From NCBI RefSeq assembly GCF_006539525.1, contig NZ_BJNE01000002.1:248001-312000 (forward strand): DNA of 64,000 nucleotides, read 5' to 3'. Positions within the stretch are counted from its first letter, which is position 1; each line of letters begins with the position of its first letter. The DNA comes from Glutamicibacter nicotianae (GTDB lineage Bacteria > Actinomycetota > Actinomycetes > Actinomycetales > Micrococcaceae). Below the pieces are notes generated by a model. The model was not told the origin of the DNA. It worked only from the letters and a program-made list of their open reading frames with translations, and ran no database searches. Below, piece after piece: positions 41,018 to 49,778 of the stretch. The translations under genes were made by a program, and so were the position numbers.

Positions 41018-42541
41018 ATGTCCGCAGCACCGACCACGGGCGCCACTACCTGGCAGCCCACCGACAAATGGCTGCTGGGCATCGTCCTGGCAGTCATCAA
41101 CTTCTGGCTTTTCGCCCAGACCCTGCTGAACGTCATTCCCGGGATCCGCGGCCAGCTGGGCGTGGAGGAGACACTGGCCAATCTGGCGGTGTCCATCACC
41201 TCGCTGTTCTCCGGCATCTTCATCGTGGTCGCCGGCGGACTGGCCGACCGGCTGGGTCGGGCGAAAATCCTTTACCTGGGCATCTGGCTTTCCATCGCCG
41301 GCTCGCTGCTGATCGCCCTGACCCCTGAAAACCTCGGCGGGCTGACCAGCGCCATGCTGCTGGGCGGCCGCGTGGTCCAGGGCCTGTCCGCCGCCTGCAT
41401 CATGCCCGCCTCCATGGCCCTGGTGAAGACCTACTACGAGGGCAAGGACCGCCAGCGGGCCCTGTCCTACTGGTCCATCGGCTCCTGGGGCGGTTCCGGA
41501 TTCTGCGCGCTGTTCGGCGGGCTGATGGCCACCAGCTTCCTGGGCTGGCGTTCCATCTTCTGGATTTCCATCGTCCTCTCGATGCTGGCGCTTTTCCTGC
41601 TCAAGGGCACCCCGGAATCCAAGGCCGAGCAGGATCCGGCAGCCGAGCGCCGCTTCGACTTCACCGGGCTCATCTTCTTCATCCTCATGCTGGTCTCCAT
41701 CAACGTCTACATTTCCCAGGGGCCGAATATCGGCTGGCTGAGCCTGGGAGGCATCGCGCTCGTGGCGATCTTCGTGGTCACCGGGCTGCTGTTCTTGCAG
41801 ATCGAGGTGCACAGCCGCAACCCCTTCGTGAACCTGAAGCTGTTCTCCAACGGCACCTTCACCGGCGCCACGCTGTCCAACTTCCTGCTCAACGGCGCGG
41901 CCGGCACGCTGATCGTCTCGCTGGGCCTGGTCCAGGTGGCCGCCGGAATGTCCTCGCTGCAATCCGGCCTGCTGACCCTGGGCTACCTGGTGGCCATCCT
42001 TGCCACCATCCGCGTGGGGGAGAAGCTGCTGCAGCGCTTCGGGCCGAAGAAGCCGATGCTCTGGGGATCGATGATCACCGGTCTGGGTATCCTGATGTGC
42101 TCGATGACCTTCCTGTATACCGACCAGTACATCGTGCTGTCGGTGATCGGCTTCACGCTGTTCGGCATCGGCCTGGGCTTCTATGCCACGCCGTCCACCG
42201 ACGCGGCGCTGTCCAATGTCCCCGACAGCGAGGTGGGTTCCGCGTCCGGCATCTACAAGATGGCCTCGTCTCTGGGCAACGCCATCGGCGTGGCCATCTC
42301 TGCGGCCCTGTACGTGGCGGGCCAGGCCATGGATCCGGCATTGATCCAGTCCTGGGGCCTGTTCATCGGCCGCCAGGACAATGTGGCGTTGCGCTTCGGT
42401 GGCGCCATCGGCCTGCTGTTCAACGTGCTGATGGTGGTCATCGCCATCGCGTCGATCATCGTGACCGTGCCTTCCGAAAAGAAGAAGGACAGCGAGAAGA
42501 CCCAGCACGACGAGGTGGCACCACCGCCAATCGGAAACTGA
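41018..42541 (+). CDS. MFS transporter, DHA2-like (EmrB/QacA type)
   Basis: A 507-residue protein with about 14 hydrophobic helices. The conserved loop GGLADRLGRAKILYLG is near residue 71, and the motif C-like GGRVVQGLSAACIMPASMALVKTYY near residue 117. The C-terminus is long and charged. It is encoded ten bases after the M20 amidohydrolase. DHA2 proteins are mostly drug/H+ antiporters; uptake of the amidohydrolase substrate is equally consistent. A hairpin follows. Confidence 0.85.
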   Translation: MSAAPTTGATTWQPTDKWLLGIVLAVINFWLFAQTLLNVIPGIRGQLGVEETLANLAVSITSLFSGIFIVVAGGLADRLGRAKILYLGIWLSIAGSLLIALTPENLGGLTSAMLLGGRVVQGLSAACIMPASMALVKTYYEGKDRQRALSYWSIGSWGGSGFCALFGGLMATSFLGWRSIFWISIVLSMLALFLLKGTPESKAEQDPAAERRFDFTGLIFFILMLVSINVYISQGPNIGWLSLGGIALVAIFVVTGLLFLQIEVHSRNPFVNLKLFSNGTFTGATLSNFLLNGAAGTLIVSLGLVQVAAGMSSLQSGLLTLGYLVAILATIRVGEKLLQRFGPKKPMLWGSMITGLGILMCSMTFLYTDQYIVLSVIGFTLFGIGLGFYATPSTDAALSNVPDSEVGSASGIYKMASSLGNAIGVAISAALYVAGQAMDPALIQSWGLFIGRQDNVALRFGGAIGLLFNVLMVVIAIASIIVTVPSEKKKDSEKTQHDEVAPPPIGN

Positions 42542-42556
42542 TCGAATCGCTTGCTT

Positions 42557-42579
42557 GGGCCGGTGCTGCGCACCGGCCC
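42557..42579 (+). terminator. Terminator hairpin after the MFS gene
   Basis: GGGCCGGTGC (42557-42566) pairs with GCACCGGCCC (42570-42579) around a three-base loop, 16 bases after the stop. A weak T-rich run (CATTTTC) follows. Confidence 0.65.
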
Positions 42580-42801
42580 CCTGCATTTTCGAACCAAGCC
42601 AAACTGTCGGTGGTGCCCAGTACCATCGAACCAAGCTCACAGAATCGCGGCGCTAAGTACCTGGCTGGCCGCGTGGCAACCCTCCTCATCGAGCGGGGTG
42701 CCCCAGGGGAAGAGCCGGTCCGGGAAGCCATCCCGGGCAAGTCGATTGGTGGTGCTGATCCTGCGGGATGCCACGCCGCCTGGAACGAACGCGAGGATGC
42801 C

Positions 42802-43380
42802 ATGGGCACCATTCATGAATACACTCCGGAGAATCCGCAGGGAACCGACAGCGAGCGGAAGTGGCATAGCTTGCTGCTGGCCTATCCCTTCCACGCAGGA
42901 TCGCGCACGCTCCAATCAGGAGGATTCCTGGCCTTCGAGGCCGAGAAGCAGCGAAAGGGGCTGCTGTGCCTGAACCTTCCCCATGTCCACGAATACGTGG
43001 CCCGCTGGATTGCCGCCGGGTTCACCCCGGAACTGTATTGGGCAGTCAGCGCGGGGCTTAAAGCCGCGCTGGAGCATGCCCGCGAGCTCTGCAGAAATTT
43101 TGAGGACCAAGATCGCCTGGAACAACGGCTGGAACTGCTCGGGATCAAAGCCAAGAACCCGCAGGCTGGCCAGACCTATCTGCGCGTGACCGGCAAGGAC
43201 CCGGACACTGGCCGAAGCATCATGGAAGAACGGGCGCACCCTGAGCACATCGTGCAGCTGGTGCCCGAGGCCTGGGCAGAGTTCCCGCGGCTGCTGTGCT
43301 TCGAACGCCCGTCCGTGGCCTTGTCCAAGTACATCCGCGGAAACTACGCCAGCGAGGTTCCCGGCAGCGTTCAGGCATAA
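42802..43380 (+). CDS. Conserved-looking soluble protein, unknown function
   Basis: A 192-residue protein without membrane segments, containing helical parts (HEYVARWIAAGFTPELYWAVSAGLKAALEHARELC and QDRLEQRLELLGI) and a closing segment SVALSKYIRGNYASEVPG. The frame is open upstream into the MFS gene, but ATG 42802 has GAGG six bases before it and gives a sensible start. I do not recognise the family. It stands between two terminator hairpins, so it is transcribed alone. Confidence 0.6.
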   Translation: MGTIHEYTPENPQGTDSERKWHSLLLAYPFHAGSRTLQSGGFLAFEAEKQRKGLLCLNLPHVHEYVARWIAAGFTPELYWAVSAGLKAALEHARELCRNFEDQDRLEQRLELLGIKAKNPQAGQTYLRVTGKDPDTGRSIMEERAHPEHIVQLVPEAWAEFPRLLCFERPSVALSKYIRGNYASEVPGSVQA

Positions 43381-43389
43381 ATGAGCGCA

Positions 43390-43421
43390 GGTTTCCGGCG
43401 GATGAAAATCCGCCGGAAACC
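43390..43421 (+). terminator. Terminator hairpin with a GAAA tetraloop
   Basis: GGTTTCCGGCGGAT (43390-43403) pairs perfectly with ATCCGCCGGAAACC (43408-43421) around a GAAA tetraloop, nine bases after the stop at 43380. There is no U-tract. Confidence 0.75.
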
Positions 43422-43451
43422 ATGGCTGATGTGAGCTATTTCCACACCCTA

Positions 43452-43501
43452 TGATTAACGCCACCATCCCCGGAATCCTGCGGTTAATCGAGCGTTAATC
43501 A
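43452..43501. promoter_or_regulatory. Three GTTAATC half-sites before the ABC exporter operon
   Basis: TGATTAACGC (43452-43461) and GCGTTAATCA (43492-43501) are a perfect 10-base inverted repeat. A third GTTAATC lies between them (43483-43489) in direct orientation with the last. This looks like a multi-site operator for a repressor of the exporter operon at 43642. No regulator gene is adjacent. Confidence 0.5.
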
Positions 43502-43641
43502 CTGGTTGGCAAATATCAATCGGAAGGATGATACTAAGTGTCCAAGCGGAGCGCTAGACTGGCAATCGCTCTTCAATCACGCAGCCCTTAATCCGAAGAC
43601 CCAGCATGCCGGAGAGCATGATGCCAGCGAGGATTTTCCAC

Positions 43642-45375
43642 ATGCTTCTCAAGCTCATCTTGAAACACTCCAAGCCCTATGCCGGGTGGATCGCCGCAGT
43701 AGTCATATTGCAGCTGGCCACCACCATGGCTACGCTCTACCTTCCCAGCCTGAACGCCAAGATCATCGATGTCGGCGTGGTCAATGCCGATATCGACTAC
43801 ATCTGGCGCACCGGCGGACTGATGCTGGTGGTGGCCCTGATCCAGGTGGCCACCGCCGTCGCCGCCGTCTACTTCGGCGCCAAGACCTCCATGAGCGTCG
43901 GACGCGATGTCCGCCAGGCGGTCTTCGAGAAGGTCGCCACCTTCTCCGCCCAGGACGTCAACAAGTTCGGTGCCGCCACCTTGATCACCCGCGGCACCAA
44001 TGACGTGCAGCAGATCCAGATGCTCACCCTGATGGCGCTGAACTTCATGATCACCGCGCCGATCATGTCCATCGGCGGCGTGATCATGGCGATCCGCGAA
44101 GACCCGGGGCTGTCCTGGCTCGTCTGGGTATCCGTGCCGCTGGTGCTCATTGTCGTCGGCCTGCTGGTCATCAAGCTGATGCCGTTGTTCCGCGACATGC
44201 AGACCCGCATCGACGGGATCAACGGCGTGCTGCGCGAGCAGATCACCGGCATCCGCGTGGTGCGCGCCTTCGTGCGCGAAGAGCATGAAACCGAGCGCTA
44301 TGCCGATGCCAACCAGAAGCTGACCGACCTGGGCGTGAAGGTCGGCAACCTGTTCGTGCTGATGTTCCCGGCGATCACCATGATCCTGCACCTGTCCACC
44401 GCCGCCGTGCTCTGGTTCGGTGGTCACCGCGTGGACAACGGCGACGTGGAGGTCGGTGCGTTGACCGCGTTCCTGCAGTACCTGCTGCAGATCCTCATGG
44501 CAGTCATGATGGGCACTTTCATGGCCATGATGGTCCCGCGCGCCATGGTTTCCGCCGACCGCATTGCCGAGGTGCTGGACAGCGAGCCGAGCATGCTCGA
44601 CGCCGCCGAAAGGCAGATCGAGCTGCCCACCCCGGGCACCGTGGAATTCAAGAACGTCACCTTCGGATACCCGGGGGCCGAGGCTCCGGTGCTCTCGGAC
44701 ATCTCCTTCACCGCGAAGCCCGGGCAGACCACTGCCATCATCGGGTCCACCGGTGCTGGCAAGACCACCTTGCTGAACCTGATTCCGCGGCTCTACGACG
44801 CCACCGAAGGGGAGATCCTCATCGGCGGGGTGCCGCTGAAGGACCTGGGCCGCGACACCATTTCACGGAACATCTCCGCGGTGCCGCAGCGGCCCTACCT
44901 GTTCTCCGGAACCATCGCGAGCAACCTGCGCTTCGGCGCCCAGGAGGCCACCGAGGACGAGCTGTGGGAAGCGTTGCGGGTCGCCCAGGCCGAAGGGTTC
45001 GTGGCAGAACGCGAGGGCCAGCTGGACTCCAAGATCTCCCAGGGTGGCACCAACGTCTCCGGCGGACAGCGCCAGCGCCTGTGCATCGCACGGGCCTTGG
45101 CCGCCAAGCCGAACACCTATCTCTTCGATGATTCATTCTCGGCGCTGGATGTGAACACCGATGCCAAGCTGCGTGCCGCCCTGGCCGAACCGACCAAGGA
45201 CGCCGCGGTGATCATCGTGGCCCAGCGCGTCTCGACGATTACCGGTGCAGACCAGATCCTGGTCCTGGACCATGGCGAAATCGTCGCCCGGGGAACCCAC
45301 GAGCAGCTGCTCGAAACCTCGGAAACCTATCAGGAAATCGTTGCATCCCAGCTGAGCGTGGAGGAGGTGGCCTAA
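43642..45375 (+). CDS. Heterodimeric ABC exporter, degenerate-site subunit
   Basis: A 577-residue half-transporter: six helices (about residues 15-300), then an ABC domain with Walker A GSTGAGKTT (368-376) and intact signature VSGGQRQR (473-476 is SGGQ). Walker B reads YLFDDSFSALD, so the catalytic Glu is replaced by D497, and the switch His is replaced by Gln in VAQRVST. These are the hallmarks of the TM287/BmrC-type partner that binds but hardly hydrolyses ATP. ATG 43642 has GAGGA upstream. The partner subunit starts immediately after its stop. Probable multidrug or lipid exporter. Confidence 0.9.
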   Translation: MLLKLILKHSKPYAGWIAAVVILQLATTMATLYLPSLNAKIIDVGVVNADIDYIWRTGGLMLVVALIQVATAVAAVYFGAKTSMSVGRDVRQAVFEKVATFSAQDVNKFGAATLITRGTNDVQQIQMLTLMALNFMITAPIMSIGGVIMAIREDPGLSWLVWVSVPLVLIVVGLLVIKLMPLFRDMQTRIDGINGVLREQITGIRVVRAFVREEHETERYADANQKLTDLGVKVGNLFVLMFPAITMILHLSTAAVLWFGGHRVDNGDVEVGALTAFLQYLLQILMAVMMGTFMAMMVPRAMVSADRIAEVLDSEPSMLDAAERQIELPTPGTVEFKNVTFGYPGAEAPVLSDISFTAKPGQTTAIIGSTGAGKTTLLNLIPRLYDATEGEILIGGVPLKDLGRDTISRNISAVPQRPYLFSGTIASNLRFGAQEATEDELWEALRVAQAEGFVAEREGQLDSKISQGGTNVSGGQRQRLCIARALAAKPNTYLFDDSFSALDVNTDAKLRAALAEPTKDAAVIIVAQRVSTITGADQILVLDHGEIVARGTHEQLLETSETYQEIVASQLSVEEVA

Positions 45376-47460
45376 GTGGCGAAGAAGCAGAAGAATACCG
45401 ATTTGGCGCAGCTCGACAGCGAGCTCGCAGACGTCAATGAATTCGAAGCCGCCGCGGGAGCCGACGACTGGTCCGGCGGCGCCCCGGTGCGCAAGGCCCA
45501 GCACTTCTGGCCATCGGCCAAGCGGCTGATCGGGCTGATGTCCCCATACAAGCTGGGCATGGTGCTGGTCTTCGCCCTGATCACCGTATACGTGGTGCTC
45601 TCGGTGATCGCCCCGCGGATCCTGGGCAAGGCCATGGACGTGATCTTTGCCGGGCTGATCGGCAAGAACATCCCCGAGGGCACGCCCGCGGAACTGGTCA
45701 TTGCGCAGCTGCGCGACTCCGGGCAGGACACCCAGGCCGACATGCTCTCGAAGGTGGACTTCGTCCCCGGGCAGGGCATCGACTTCACCCAGCTCTCGCA
45801 GTACATCCTGATTGTGCTGTCCATGTACTTCATCGCCTCGCTCTTCTCGTGGGCCTCGGGCTGGCTGCTGAACAAGCTGGTCATGCGCGTGGTCTACAAC
45901 CTGCGCAAGGACGTCGAGGACAAGATCAACAAGCTGCCGCTGAACTACTTCGACACGCGCCAGCGCGGCGACCTGCTCTCGCGCGTGACCAACGACGTGG
46001 ACAACATCCAGAACGCGCTGCAGCAAGCGCTGAGCCAGCTGGTCTCCTCGATCATGACGGTGCTGGGCATCGTGATCATGATGTTCGTGGTCTCCTGGCA
46101 GATGGCGCTGATCGCGCTGGTGGCCCTGCCGCTCTCGGCAGTCGCCGCGGGCGTCATCGGCACCCGGGCGCAGAAGCTGTTCACCGCGCAGTGGAAGAAC
46201 ACCGGTGCGCTCAACGGCCAGATCGAGGAATCCTTCTCCGGCCACGAGCTGATGAAGGTCTTCGGCCGTGAAGAGGACATGGTAGAGCGCTTCACCGCAC
46301 GCAACGAGGAGCTGTACAAAGCCAGCTTCGGCGCCCAGTTCGTCTCGGGCATGATCATGCCGGTGATGAACTTCGTGTCCTACCTGGCCTATGTGGGCAT
46401 CGCTGTGGTGGGCGGCTTGCGCGTGGCCTCGGGCACCATGAGCCTGGGCGATGCCACCGCGTTCATCCAGTACAGCCGCGAGTTCACCCAGCCGCTGGGC
46501 CAGATTGCCGGCGTGGCCAACATGCTGCAGTCCGGCGTGGCCTCGGCCGAGCGCACCTTCGAGCTGCTGGATGCCGAAGAGCAGGAACCGGACCGCGCGC
46601 AGGACACGCTGCCTGCCCGCACCGATGGCCATGTCTCCTTCCAGGACGTGTCCTTCTCCTACAGCGAAGACAAGCCGTTGATCGAGAACCTGTCCTTCGA
46701 TGCTGATCCCGGCCACACGGTGGCCATTGTCGGACCGACCGGCGCCGGCAAGACCACGCTGGTGAACCTGGTGATGCGCTTCTACGAGCTGAACTCGGGC
46801 AAGATCATGCTCGATAACCGCGACATCACCGAGCTCTCGCGCGCCGACCTGCGCTCGAAGGTGGGCATGGTGCTGCAGGATGCATGGCTGTTCGGCGGAA
46901 GCATCATGGAGAACATCCGCTACGGCCGGCTGGATGCCACCGATGAGGAAGTCATCGAGGCGGCCAAGGCGACCTTCGTGGACCGCTTCGTGCGCGCCCT
47001 GCCCGATGGCTACGACACCATCATCGACGAGGAAGGCACCAACGTGTCGGCCGGCGAGAAGCAGCTGATCACCATCGCCCGCGCGTTCGTTGCGAACCCG
47101 TCGCTGCTGATCCTGGACGAGGCGACCAGCTCGGTCGATACGCGTACCGAGCTGCTGGTGCAGCAGGCCATGGCCGCGCTGCGCAGCGACCGCACCAGCT
47201 TCGTGATTGCCCACCGTCTGTCGACGATCCGCGATGCCGACACCATCCTGGTGATGGAGGCTGGACGGATTGTGGAGCAGGGCAACCACGAGTACCTGCT
47301 GGGAACGAAGGGCGCCTACTACCGGTTGTACCAGTCCCAGTTTGCCGGCCCGGCCGAGGACGTGGATGCGAACCCGGATACGGCTGCGGTGCCTGCTACC
47401 GGCGGAATGCCGCTGACCGATGCGCCGGTTCCCGAGCCAGGGACGAACCTCGACTCATAG
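45376..47460 (+). CDS. Heterodimeric ABC exporter, catalytic-site subunit
   Basis: A 694-residue half-transporter with about 50 extra residues at the N-terminus and a disordered tail. Walker A is GPTGAGKTT (453-461). Walker B LLILDEATSS has the canonical E582, and the switch His is present (IAHRLST). The signature is weakened to SAGEK (558-562). Paired with the first subunit this gives one canonical site (its Walker motifs with the partner's SGGQ) and one degenerate site, as in TM287/288. It starts with GTG directly after the upstream stop. A strong terminator follows. Confidence 0.9.
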   Translation: MAKKQKNTDLAQLDSELADVNEFEAAAGADDWSGGAPVRKAQHFWPSAKRLIGLMSPYKLGMVLVFALITVYVVLSVIAPRILGKAMDVIFAGLIGKNIPEGTPAELVIAQLRDSGQDTQADMLSKVDFVPGQGIDFTQLSQYILIVLSMYFIASLFSWASGWLLNKLVMRVVYNLRKDVEDKINKLPLNYFDTRQRGDLLSRVTNDVDNIQNALQQALSQLVSSIMTVLGIVIMMFVVSWQMALIALVALPLSAVAAGVIGTRAQKLFTAQWKNTGALNGQIEESFSGHELMKVFGREEDMVERFTARNEELYKASFGAQFVSGMIMPVMNFVSYLAYVGIAVVGGLRVASGTMSLGDATAFIQYSREFTQPLGQIAGVANMLQSGVASAERTFELLDAEEQEPDRAQDTLPARTDGHVSFQDVSFSYSEDKPLIENLSFDADPGHTVAIVGPTGAGKTTLVNLVMRFYELNSGKIMLDNRDITELSRADLRSKVGMVLQDAWLFGGSIMENIRYGRLDATDEEVIEAAKATFVDRFVRALPDGYDTIIDEEGTNVSAGEKQLITIARAFVANPSLLILDEATSSVDTRTELLVQQAMAALRSDRTSFVIAHRLSTIRDADTILVMEAGRIVEQGNHEYLLGTKGAYYRLYQSQFAGPAEDVDANPDTAAVPATGGMPLTDAPVPEPGTNLDS

Positions 47461-47476
47461 GAACTAGCGGTATCAG

Positions 47477-47522
47477 AGCCGCGGCTGGACTGGACCTTGG
47501 TCCATTCCAGCCGCGGCTTTTT
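47477..47522 (+). terminator. Rho-independent terminator after the ABC exporter
   Basis: AGCCGCGGCTGGA (47477-47489) pairs with TCCAGCCGCGGCT (47506-47518), with an inner stem GGACC/GGTCC, and ends in a run of five T (47518-47522). Confidence 0.92.
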
Positions 47523-47572
47523 GCATGCCCCGACCGCGCGACCCGAGGTGAGCATGGTGCAATGGACAGGTG

Positions 47573-48484
47573 ATGTTTAGGCAGTTGGAATACTTCGTTG
47601 CCCTGGCCCGGGAACAGCATTTCGCGCGGGCCGCCCAGGAGTGCCGCATTTCCCAGCCGGCGCTGTCCGAATCCATCAGGAAGCTTGAAGCCGGGCTCGG
47701 GGTGCCGCTGGTGCGCCGCGGGCACGCGTTCCAGGGGCTGACCGCGGAAGGCGAAACGGTGCTGCGCTGGGCCCAGCGCCTGCTGGCCGACCGCGATGCG
47801 TTGGCCCAGGAGGTGGCGGCGCTGCAATCCGGGCTGACCGGCACGCTGCGCCTGGGCGCGGTGCCCGCCGCGTCCTCCACGGTCGCGCAGCTTTCCGATG
47901 CCTTCGCCCGGGCCAATCCGAAAGCAGCGATCCATGTCCAGAGCAGCCTGCGCTCCACCGGCATCATTGCCCAGGTCCGCGGCTACGAACTCGATGCGGG
48001 GCTGGTCTACGCGGATCCCGCGCAGTTGGGTGGACTGCTCGCGCTGCCCTTGTACCGTGAGGAGCACGTGCTTCTCACCAAGGCAGGGATGTTCGCTGGC
48101 GAGGGGCAGCCAACCGCCGTGGACGAGGTGCTCTCGCTGCCGTTGTGCCTGCTGGATTCCTCCATGCGCGGCCGCCAGCTGCTGGACGAGGTGCTGGCTT
48201 CCCACGGGCGCAGCGCCGAGCCGCGCATCGAGTGCGATTCGATGATCACGCTGCTGGCGCAGGTGGCCACCGGCCGCTGGGCGAGCGTAGTCCCGAAGCA
48301 GTGGCTCGAACCCCTGGGCGAGCTGCCGGGCCTTGTCCAGACGCCCCTTGCCGGTCCCCGCATCACCAGCCAAATCAGCTTGGTGACGACCGGGCACCAG
48401 CCGCTGCCGCTCATGTTACGCGCATTGCTCTCTGCGACGGGCGACCTGTATCCATCCGTAACAAAGGACCTTGACTTGGCTTGA
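47573..48484 (+). CDS. LysR-family transcriptional regulator
   Basis: A 303-residue regulator. The N-terminal winged HTH (MFRQLEYFVALAREQHFARAAQECRISQPALSESIRKLEAGLGVPLVRR) is followed by a LysR substrate-binding domain starting GTLRLGAVPAAS. It opens with ATG 47573 (GTG 47570 also in frame). It lies 121 bases before a FUSC membrane-protein gene on the same strand, its only close candidate target. Effector unknown. Confidence 0.92.
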   Translation: MFRQLEYFVALAREQHFARAAQECRISQPALSESIRKLEAGLGVPLVRRGHAFQGLTAEGETVLRWAQRLLADRDALAQEVAALQSGLTGTLRLGAVPAASSTVAQLSDAFARANPKAAIHVQSSLRSTGIIAQVRGYELDAGLVYADPAQLGGLLALPLYREEHVLLTKAGMFAGEGQPTAVDEVLSLPLCLLDSSMRGRQLLDEVLASHGRSAEPRIECDSMITLLAQVATGRWASVVPKQWLEPLGELPGLVQTPLAGPRITSQISLVTTGHQPLPLMLRALLSATGDLYPSVTKDLDLA

Positions 48485-48605
48485 TAAGTTAGACCGATTG
48501 AAACATCAGAAATAATGCTTGGACATGATCAAAGTGTTGATGCAACTCTGAAGTGGCAGAACCGCTCCTTTTTGCAGGAGGCTGGACGACCCGCAAGGAG
48601 CGATC

Positions 48606-49664
48606 ATGGCGAATTTCCGGAATGTGCCGGCCGAGCCGGCCAGAATCCCGAAAACGGGAATCCTGGCCCCGGCGTTGGCCTCCGCGGCGTGGCGGGGTCT
48701 TGTGCTGTCCCACAGCCCCGAGATCCGCCCCGCCCTGCGTGTCGGTTTCGGATTGGCGATTCCCGGCGCCGCACTGCTGTTGCTGGGGCGGGTGGACCTC
48801 ATGGTCTACGCGGTCTTCGGTTCGGTGGTCGGAATGTACGGCCGCAGCCCGCACCGGGTGCAGCGTCTCAAGGACCAGGCCCTGGCCGGAACCATGATGC
48901 TGTGCGCTGGCATATCCGGCATCGTCATCGCGCCGTGGGGACTTGACGGATGGGCGCTGCTCGCCGGAGGCATTTTCTGGGCCTGCACCAGTTCGCTGGC
49001 CGCGGACCGCTACGGGCTCAAGCCCGGCGGCTCGTTCTTCCCGCTGTTCGCCTTCGGGGCGCTGGCCAGCCTCCCGGTGGGGCAATCGCTGTCCGTGGCG
49101 GGTTTGGCGGCGTTCGTGGTCACCGCACTGTTCTGCATTGCTGTGGGACAGACCGCCACGTTTGGAGCTGCGGCAAGCGGATATCCCGGGCATGATCCGA
49201 TCGGCTGGCCGGAAGCGCTGCGCCGCGCCGCCTGCTACGCCAGCGTGGTGATGCTGGCAGGAGCCCTGGCCATCGGGCTGCACCTGGAACACCTGCAATG
49301 GGTCATGGCTGGTTCGGTGGTGCCGCTGGCGGCGGGCAACGCCCGTGGCCGCCTGGGCAGGGGACTGCACCGTGTGGCCGGCACCGTGGCCGGACTGGGG
49401 GTGCTGCTGGGCATCTACCATCTGCAGCTGCCTCAGCTGGCCCTGGGGCTGGTGATCATCGTGCTGATGTTCCCCACCGAGGGCTACATGACCCGAAACT
49501 ACGGGCTGGCGCTGAGCTTTTTCACTCCGCTGATCATGCTGATGCTTGAGCTCGCCGACCCGAGCGTCAATGCGGATGTCCTTTGGGAACGCGCCGCGGG
49601 CAACCTGTTGGGAGTGCTCGCTGGCATCGTCGGTGCGCAGCTCTTCGATCGCAAACCCCGCTGA
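48606..49664 (+). CDS. FUSC-family membrane protein (aromatic acid exporter-like)
   Basis: A 352-residue protein with two clusters of about five helices separated by a polar region (SGYPGHDPIGWPEALRR). It includes the FUSC-like block MVYAVFGSVVGMYGRSPHRVQRLKDQALAG near residue 66 and GNARGRLGRGLHRVAGTVAG in the second half. The family includes the AaeB-type and yccS-type efflux proteins. GCAAGGAG precedes ATG 48606. It follows a LysR gene, which may control it. Confidence 0.85.
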   Translation: MANFRNVPAEPARIPKTGILAPALASAAWRGLVLSHSPEIRPALRVGFGLAIPGAALLLLGRVDLMVYAVFGSVVGMYGRSPHRVQRLKDQALAGTMMLCAGISGIVIAPWGLDGWALLAGGIFWACTSSLAADRYGLKPGGSFFPLFAFGALASLPVGQSLSVAGLAAFVVTALFCIAVGQTATFGAAASGYPGHDPIGWPEALRRAACYASVVMLAGALAIGLHLEHLQWVMAGSVVPLAAGNARGRLGRGLHRVAGTVAGLGVLLGIYHLQLPQLALGLVIIVLMFPTEGYMTRNYGLALSFFTPLIMLMLELADPSVNADVLWERAAGNLLGVLAGIVGAQLFDRKPR

Positions 49665-49778
49665 CGAAGTACCGGATTTGGACTGGACGTTGCATGATTA
49701 AATAGGTCAGGCGTCGAATCGGCAATCTCGCTCGAACCGGGAACGGCTTTGCGCAGGACACCATCCAATCCGTGCCCA

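Noticed and set aside
40781-42640. A 619-codon antisense frame over the DHA2 MFS gene
   Set aside because: Same shadow pattern (His, Gln and Asp runs) and no ribosome binding site; the MFS frame is unambiguous.
22288-43545. The 12-mer CTAAGTGTCCAA occurs upstream of both gabD (22288) and the ABC exporter (43534)
   Set aside because: In 64 kb many 12-base matches are expected by chance, and the flanks do not match.
45133-47289. A 718-codon open frame antisense to the second ABC exporter subunit
   Set aside because: The product is His/Gln/Asp-rich with no known motifs and mirrors the high-G+C third-position bias of the real plus-strand gene.
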